From an uncultured Collinsella sp. (lineage in GTDB: Bacteria > Actinomycetota > Coriobacteriia > Coriobacteriales > Coriobacteriaceae), in the NCBI GenBank assembly GCA_900541055.1, contig UQHZ01000002.1, positions 96,610-160,609 of the forward strand: 64,000 nucleotides of DNA, given 5' to 3'. Position 1 is the first letter of the stretch. Each line of letters begins with the position of its first letter. Under the pieces are notes generated by a model. The model searched no databases. It had not been told where the DNA came from and was given only the letters and a program-made list of their open reading frames with translations. The position numbers were made by a program, and so were the translations under genes. Positions 59,188 through 64,000 of this stretch are shown one piece after another.

Positions 59188-61632
59188 TTAGGCGTGGTCG
59201 CGCCAGCTGAGGACGCGCTGCTTCATACCCTCGATGTCGAGCACGCCTTCGGCGAAGCCTTTGCGCACGAGCTCTTCGGGAACAAACTCGTCGTACCGAT
59301 CAAAGTAAGGTACCTCGCCGGGATAGACGAGCTCGATGGGGTCGAAGTCCTTTTCGGCCTCGGCTGCGAGCACCTCAAAGAACGTCTCCTCGTCGGCCTT
59401 CATCTTGAACTGCATAAAGTATGGACGCGACGGATCGAGCCCGCGAAGGCCCAGCTCAGCGGCACATTTAATCTTGAGCATGCGCTCGAGCGCCAAAAAG
59501 GCGTAGCTGCCCAGCCAGGGGAAGAGCACCCAGGTATCGCCGCCCAGGTTGATGAGCGGTTTAGTTCCCGCACCCGAAAGCTTGGCTGTATGACGAGCCT
59601 GCGCTAAGCGGGCCCGTGCGTTACCCATGAGGTACGGATATGTCGCGTGCTCGTTGAGCGCCTTGCGCATGCGCTCGAGTACGTGTGTATTGATGTCGCC
59701 GGGGCAGTCGCCAAAGTAGGCCGGCACCCGGCCCTTGACCTGCGTGGCAAAGACAGTGTGGCGCTTCCAGTCCACTTCCTCGACAATCCAGCAGTGTCCG
59801 GCGATGGCGATGCGCTCACCGGGCGGTGGCGGGTTGACAATCGTGCCCAGCTCGGCCGATTCACTGCGAACGGTAAACTCCTCGTTTTCCTGGAACACGG
59901 CGTAGAACTTAAAGTTGTTAATGATGCGCTCGCCCGCGAGACCCACGATGAGCCCGCCACCTTCGGTGACCTGGATATGGTCGATCTTAATGAGGTGACG
60001 TAGCAGCACACGGTAATCGTCTGCCGAGACACGGTGGAAATAACTGAGCGTGAGCACGCGCTGGGCTAGTTCGGCCGGCGTGAGCTCGCCGGTGCTGGCA
60101 AGGGTCGACATAGTCTGGTGATAGAGCAGGCTGTAGGGGAGTCGATCGAGCTCGGGCGGCTCGACCCACTTTTCCTCGCGATAGAGTTGTACGAGCGCGA
60201 TACCCTGCAGGAGCTTCCAGGGAATGGTTTCGGGCATCATCGTGCGCGGCTCGGGTTCTTCCTCGCGCATGACAAACCACATCTCGGGCGGAAGGTCGCG
60301 ACGGCCTGTGCGCCCCATGCGCTGCAAAAAGGAGCTGACGGTAAACGGCGCGTCAATCTGGAAGGCGCGCTCCAGGCGGCCGATATCGATACCGAGCTCC
60401 AGCGTAGAGGTGGTGACGGTTGTCTGCGCCTGCTCCTCGTCGCGCATGAGCTCCTCGGCCGTCTCGCGCAGCGATGCCGAAAGATTGCCGTGATGGATGA
60501 GAAAGCGGTCGGGCTCGTGTCGACTTTCGCAGTAGCTGCGCAGCATGGAGCACACGGCCTCTGCCTCCTCGCGCGAGTTGGCAAAGACCAGGCACTTGCG
60601 GCCGCGCGTATGCTCAAAGATATAGCCCATACCGGGGTCGGCGTTGTCGGGCGCCGTGTCGGTGGGGTTGAGAAGCGCCTGCTCGGTCGCTCGTGGGATG
60701 TCGACTTCGCCCTCGGGGGCCGAGGAAGTTCGGCGGTCCTTGGGTGCGGCCTTGCCCCGTGCCCGCTCACGACGTTGACGGCGCTCCTCTTGTGTGAGCT
60801 GTCCGCTGTGACGCATGTCTTGGGCGCCGGCGGGCAGTGCCGCTGGTGCCGCTGCCTCAATGCGCTCGCATGCGAGCACCTCAGCTTCCTGCGGACCTGT
60901 GCTCGCGAATCCTCGCTGCTGCGCCTGGGGACCCGAGTTGTAGAAGTGCTCCATGGAGATGCGCCACACGCGGCGCGGCTCCTCAAAACGGGGGATGACG
61001 CAGTTGCGTCCCGTCCCCTGCGACAGGAAGGCGCCCGTGCGCTCGGGGTCGCCGATGGTTGCCGACAGACCGATGCGGCGGGGCTGCACGCCTGCCATGC
61101 GCGAGAGCCGCTCGATAAGGCAGAGCGTCTGCCCGCCGCGGTCGCCGCGCATGAGCGAATGGACTTCGTCGATAACCACATAGCGCAGGTCGCAGAATAT
61201 ACGAGGGATCGCCATGTGCTTATGGATCAGGAGCGCCTCGAGTGACTCGGGCGTAATCTGCAAGATGCCGCTCGGTTTTTTGATGAGCTTAGCCTTGTGC
61301 GACTGCGAGACATCGCCATGCCAGTGCCAGACAGGGATATCGGCTTCTTCGCACAGATCGTTGAGGCGGACGAATTGGTCATTGATGAGCGCCTTGAGGG
61401 GGCCAATGTAGAGGGCGCCCACGCTTGCGGGCGGGCTCTCCCAAAACTCGGTCAGGATGGGAAAAAAGGCTGCCTCGGTTTTGCCGGAAGCCGTGGATGC
61501 CGTCAGGAGCACATTGTCCTGCGTGTTAAAGATGGCATCTGCCGCCGCAACCTGGATAGAGCGCAAGCTCTCCCAATCGTGGGAGTAGATGAAGTCTTGG
61601 ATAAACGGGGCGTAGCGGTCAAAGGCGTTCAC
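59188..61632 (-). CDS. Lhr-like superfamily 2 helicase (BrxHI-type)
   Basis: 814 residues from a GTG at 61632 with GAGGAGG four bases upstream. Motifs: LLTASTASGKTEAAFFPIL (I), VVIDEVHSLMRGDRGG (II), RIGLSATIGDPERT (III), LELGIDIGRLERAFQ (V) and FLQRMGRTGRRDLPP (VI). A winged-helix and Lhr-core region follow. A basic insert around residues 280-330 is rich in Arg, Lys and Gln. It lies 116 bases after the BrxD-like gene and in the same order as Lhr-like helicases beside BrxD-type ATPases. Probably a DNA-translocating helicase. Confidence 0.86.
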   Translation of the reverse strand: MNAFDRYAPFIQDFIYSHDWESLRSIQVAAADAIFNTQDNVLLTASTASGKTEAAFFPILTEFWESPPASVGALYIGPLKALINDQFVRLNDLCEEADIPVWHWHGDVSQSHKAKLIKKPSGILQITPESLEALLIHKHMAIPRIFCDLRYVVIDEVHSLMRGDRGGQTLCLIERLSRMAGVQPRRIGLSATIGDPERTGAFLSQGTGRNCVIPRFEEPRRVWRISMEHFYNSGPQAQQRGFASTGPQEAEVLACERIEAAAPAALPAGAQDMRHSGQLTQEERRQRRERARGKAAPKDRRTSSAPEGEVDIPRATEQALLNPTDTAPDNADPGMGYIFEHTRGRKCLVFANSREEAEAVCSMLRSYCESRHEPDRFLIHHGNLSASLRETAEELMRDEEQAQTTVTTSTLELGIDIGRLERAFQIDAPFTVSSFLQRMGRTGRRDLPPEMWFVMREEEPEPRTMMPETIPWKLLQGIALVQLYREEKWVEPPELDRLPYSLLYHQTMSTLASTGELTPAELAQRVLTLSYFHRVSADDYRVLLRHLIKIDHIQVTEGGGLIVGLAGERIINNFKFYAVFQENEEFTVRSESAELGTIVNPPPPGERIAIAGHCWIVEEVDWKRHTVFATQVKGRVPAYFGDCPGDINTHVLERMRKALNEHATYPYLMGNARARLAQARHTAKLSGAGTKPLINLGGDTWVLFPWLGSYAFLALERMLKIKCAAELGLRGLDPSRPYFMQFKMKADEETFFEVLAAEAEKDFDPIELVYPGEVPYFDRYDEFVPEELVRKGFAEGVLDIEGMKQRVLSWRDHA

Positions 61633-61715
61633 GGGGCCTCCTCTCAAAAACGAATCTCTTAACGCGGCTGGCAACGGCTTGCTGCATTACAGTCTCAACG
61701 TTCGCCCAGATAAAA

Positions 61716-61749
61716 CCTGCCAAAATAAACCTGTCCCTTTTTGGCAGGT
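61716..61749. repeat. 34-bp palindromic repeat, copy 2 (reverse orientation)
   Basis: ACCTGCCAAAA (61716-61726) and TTTTGGCAGGT (61739-61749), around a loop complementary to that of the element at 9318-9352 apart from one base. It abuts the stop codon of the BrxD-like gene. Confidence 0.8.
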
Positions 61750-63053
61750 TAGATGGTGAATTCGGCGAAGTTACGGTCGCCGCCTGCGGTGCCGGTGTCG
61801 CCTGTTGCTGCTGCCGACACCAGCGCGTCGCCGCCGACGCTTTGCAGCAGCTCGGCTACGTTGGCGTCGGGGTTCTGGCATAGGATGTCGAGCAGCTCGA
61901 TAAAGTCGCGAATGACTTCACGCGGCGTCAGATGTGTGTCGGCTCCCACACGACCGAACTCGATCTTGAGGAAGTCCACCAAGTCGTTCTCGGTAAGCGT
62001 GGGCGTCCAGCCAAAGTAGCCGGCGTGAATTTGCATGAGTTTTTCGATCAGCACCAGCAACTCCTCATAGGTGAGTGGCTGCAGGCGGATGATGGGCGCG
62101 AGCATGTCCTTAAGGTCCTCGCGCGCAAAGCGGCCCTGAGCGAGTCGGCTGCGCAGGGCCTCGTAGGAGAACACGCCTCGGCGGCGGTCTTCGATAGAGG
62201 TTGGAGTGCCGCCCATGATCATGCCCAGGTACTGCGCCTTGCCCTGGAGCGTGTCGTTGTACATAGTCAGAATCTTCTCGTAGTTGTATTGGCGCGTGAT
62301 CGCGTTGGGAATCTTGTACAGATTCACGAGTTCGTCGATGAGCACCAGCATGCCCTTGTATCCGCTGCAGACCAAAAAGCGTGCAATGAGCTTAACGTAG
62401 TCGTACCAGTCGTCATCGCTGATGATGGTCGAGGAGCCCAGCTCGGCGCGAGCCTCGCTCTTGGTACGGTATTCGCCGCGGATCCATTTGGTCACGCGGC
62501 TCATGGCTTCCTCGTCGCCCTCGGATACGGCCGTGCGATAGCGGCGAAGCATGCGGGTGAAGTCGAAGCCGTGGACCATCTCCTCGAGCGGGGCCAGTTG
62601 GGCATTGACGACCGACTCGTCGACGTCGGCACACGAGGCAACCCAGCGATCCAGAATTAGGTTGAGCGCACCGCCCTCGGGGCGCGTCTTGGTCGATATA
62701 TTGCGTATGAGCTCGCGGTAGGTGGCAAGGCCCTGCCCCTGCCCGCCCTGCAGACGGCGCTCGGGGGATAAGTCTGCATCGGCGACGACGAATCCCTCGC
62801 CCATGGCATGCGTTCGGATGGTTTGGAGCAAAAAGCTCTTGCCCGCGCCGTAGCGACCGACCAGAAAGCGGAAGCTTGCGCCGCCGTCGGCGATGAGACT
62901 CAAATCGGTGAGCAGGGCGCGAATCTCGACCTCGCGTCCCACGGTGATATAGGGAAGGCCGATGCGCGGGACCACGCCGCCCTTGAGCGAGTTGAGAATG
63001 ACGGCGGCGACGCGCTTGGGCACGCGGGGTGCTGCGGATGCGGTATCACTCAT
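61749..63053 (-). CDS. BrxD-like (DUF2791) P-loop ATPase
   Basis: 434 residues. Walker A is LVGRYGAGKSFLLQTI, Walker B is MLVLIDELVNLYKIPN, and GMIMGGTPTSIEDRRRGVFS and FAREDLKDMLAPIIRL follow, in the order seen in BREX ATP-binding domain (DUF2791) proteins. The N-terminal VPKRVAAVILNSLKGGVVPR is also family-like. It overlaps the upstream TerB-C gene by eight bases (63046-63053) and precedes an Lhr-like helicase on the same strand. Likely a DNA-associated ATPase in a defence or stress system. Confidence 0.85.
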   Translation of the reverse strand: MSDTASAAPRVPKRVAAVILNSLKGGVVPRIGLPYITVGREVEIRALLTDLSLIADGGASFRFLVGRYGAGKSFLLQTIRTHAMGEGFVVADADLSPERRLQGGQGQGLATYRELIRNISTKTRPEGGALNLILDRWVASCADVDESVVNAQLAPLEEMVHGFDFTRMLRRYRTAVSEGDEEAMSRVTKWIRGEYRTKSEARAELGSSTIISDDDWYDYVKLIARFLVCSGYKGMLVLIDELVNLYKIPNAITRQYNYEKILTMYNDTLQGKAQYLGMIMGGTPTSIEDRRRGVFSYEALRSRLAQGRFAREDLKDMLAPIIRLQPLTYEELLVLIEKLMQIHAGYFGWTPTLTENDLVDFLKIEFGRVGADTHLTPREVIRDFIELLDILCQNPDANVAELLQSVGGDALVSAAATGDTGTAGGDRNFAEFTI

Positions 63054-63966
63054 AGTCTAGGTATCCTCTCACGTCTGCTTCGTAGTCCTCGATAATTTGC
63101 GGTCCTGCCGCGCCAAATTCAATTACGGTGTCACCCACCAGGTCAAAGAGCGCCTCGTTGATGCTATCGACGAGCATGTCCTCGCTCTGTCCCGAGTGCG
63201 CCACTGCCGATGTCGCTTGCGCTGCGTTCTGCTCGAGCAGTGCGCGCAGATACGCGGTTGCGGCGGGCGCGAGTTCGCTCGCGGCGTCAGTGGGCGCAGC
63301 CGCTGCGAGCGGGGGCGTCGGCGCGAGAAGCGGTGCCACGACACCAAACTGTTCGGTGGATATGGTTGGCTCGTCGGTCTCGTCCTGCCGAATGGGTGCC
63401 GCGACCGCCTCGACAATCGCGTCGGCTACGGGCTCGGCTTCCGGTTGCCCTGAGTCCGCTGCCTCGGCTTCCACAGGTGTGCCGTCCTCGCGCTCTTCAT
63501 CGATCAAAAGCGCTTCGCGCGTTTGCGCAGCGGCGCTCCGAATGTGCCCCAGCTGACTCAGATCGATATCGATCTTGACGGGTTGGTGTGCGGCGTCCCA
63601 CGAAAGCCATGCCACAATCTCGTCATCGATAATCTTGGCCAGATATTTGGGGACCTTTTCTTCCTTAAGGGGATGGGCGGGGTCCAGCGCCAGGCGCAGG
63701 CGTTGGTCGCAGGCGCGCATCATTTCACCGAGCTTGCTGCTCTTTTGCCTACTACCGTGGATACGCATGCATTCCCAAAAGCCGTTTTGGCAACGGTAGA
63801 TATGGATGGGATCCAAGCGGTATTCGCAGTCCTCGTGGCGCTCGGGCGCAAAGAATACGGCCGAGGCAAACATGGTGTAGGGCATGGCCGTCTCCTCCCC
63901 AAATAAGCTCGCCACGATGCCGGTCTTTCGGTGCGTGTCATAGTAGCGCGCCATACGGACATACAC
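63046..63966 (-). CDS. TerB-C-domain protein (5' truncated by contig end)
   Basis: About 306 residues remain; the beginning is missing because position 63967 onward is sequencing adapter. The visible part starts VYVRMARYYDTHRKTG. Downstream it has VKIDIDLSQLGHIRSAAAQT, REALLIDEERED, a Pro/Ala-rich linker, then SINEALFDLVGDTVIEFGAA and IIEDYEADVRGYLDYE, which match the C-terminal TerB-C domain. TerB-N/TerB-C proteins occur beside BrxD-like ATPases and SF2 helicases. It is the first gene of the cassette on this strand. The start with methionine in any predicted translation here would be adapter-derived. Confidence 0.72.
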   Translation of the reverse strand: MYVRMARYYDTHRKTGIVASLFGEETAMPYTMFASAVFFAPERHEDCEYRLDPIHIYRCQNGFWECMRIHGSRQKSSKLGEMMRACDQRLRLALDPAHPLKEEKVPKYLAKIIDDEIVAWLSWDAAHQPVKIDIDLSQLGHIRSAAAQTREALLIDEEREDGTPVEAEAADSGQPEAEPVADAIVEAVAAPIRQDETDEPTISTEQFGVVAPLLAPTPPLAAAAPTDAASELAPAATAYLRALLEQNAAQATSAVAHSGQSEDMLVDSINEALFDLVGDTVIEFGAAGPQIIEDYEADVRGYLDYE

Positions 63967-64000
63967 CTGTCTCTTATACACATCTGACGCTGCCGACGAA
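63967..64000. other. Illumina Nextera transposase adapter (assembly artefact)
   Basis: The end reads CTGTCTCTTATACACATCT (63967-63985) followed by GACGCTGCCGACGA, the Nextera mosaic end plus read-1 adapter in reverse complement. This is library sequence, not genome. Confidence 0.97.

Noticed and set aside
1..64000. tRNA or rRNA genes
   Set aside because: No T-loop GTTCGAATC-type motif with matching acceptor stems or rRNA core sequence was noticed in the intergenic gaps; a tRNAscan-SE run would settle it.

Overview
The window reads as a chromosomal contig from a gut actinobacterium of the Coriobacteriia, most like Collinsella. This is inferred from the GC-rich, short-gap gene layout, a bile salt hydrolase, an LAATG-type surface anchor motif, reverse rubrerythrin, PdxST with a MocR regulator, and thiamine salvage under a TPP riboswitch. 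No rRNA, tRNA, CRISPR array, transposase or prophage was seen. The last 34 bases are Illumina Nextera adapter, so the right edge is an assembly artefact and the final gene is truncated.

Layout. 1-6.1 kb (minus strand): a partial CobW/P47K GTPase, an ArsC/Spx-like protein, a flavodoxin-fold reductase and two paralogous GGDEF/PAS c-di-GMP proteins, the larger ending in an EAL domain. 6.2-9.3 kb: a patatin-like lipase, then a TPP-riboswitch/attenuator driving thiM, a thiamine-binding protein and thiE. 9.4-14.7 kb: a HAD phosphatase and LysR regulator, a MetE-like methyltransferase behind a palindromic operator, a uracil permease and an esterase. 14.9-20.2 kb: two tandemly duplicated surface proteins and a purine permease; the duplication carried along the last 14 codons of the permease. 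20.3-28 kb: a degenerate peptide deformylase, bile salt hydrolase, Kup, a DMT exporter with LysR regulator, and an XRE-HTH/aminotransferase fusion preceded by four ATTGAAC sites.

28.2-34.4 kb: an apparently catabolic operon (amidohydrolase, two cytosolic neutral-ceramidase-fold proteins, glucoside-type PTS EIIBC) with a convergent LysR gene. 34.4-37.5 kb: intact peptide deformylase, DHA2 exporter, and a MarR-like protein with a long RGG tail. 37.9-40.9 kb: pdxST divergent from pdxR. 40.9-42.5 kb: a nuclease-like gene flanked by two copies of a 123-bp hairpin repeat; a third copy lies at 52.4 kb. 42.6-49.5 kb: rubrerythrin, alcohol and aldehyde dehydrogenases, a 27-aa hydrophobic toxin-like peptide, HIRAN protein, phosphoesterase, DUF2130 protein.

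49.6-59.2 kb: a Ski2-like DUF3516 helicase, TrmB, a Trm9-like methyltransferase, an XRE/DUF4097 pair, Elp3 and a spermidine-synthase-fold protein. Elp3 with a Trm9-like enzyme suggests a bacterial version of the eukaryotic wobble-uridine (cm5U to mcm5U) route. 59.2-64 kb: Lhr-like helicase, BrxD-like ATPase and a TerB-C protein, a candidate DNA-processing or defence cassette. The observations most worth following are the Elp3/Trm9 pair, the ceramidase-fold/PTS operon, the 123-bp hairpin family and the helicase/BrxD/TerB cassette.
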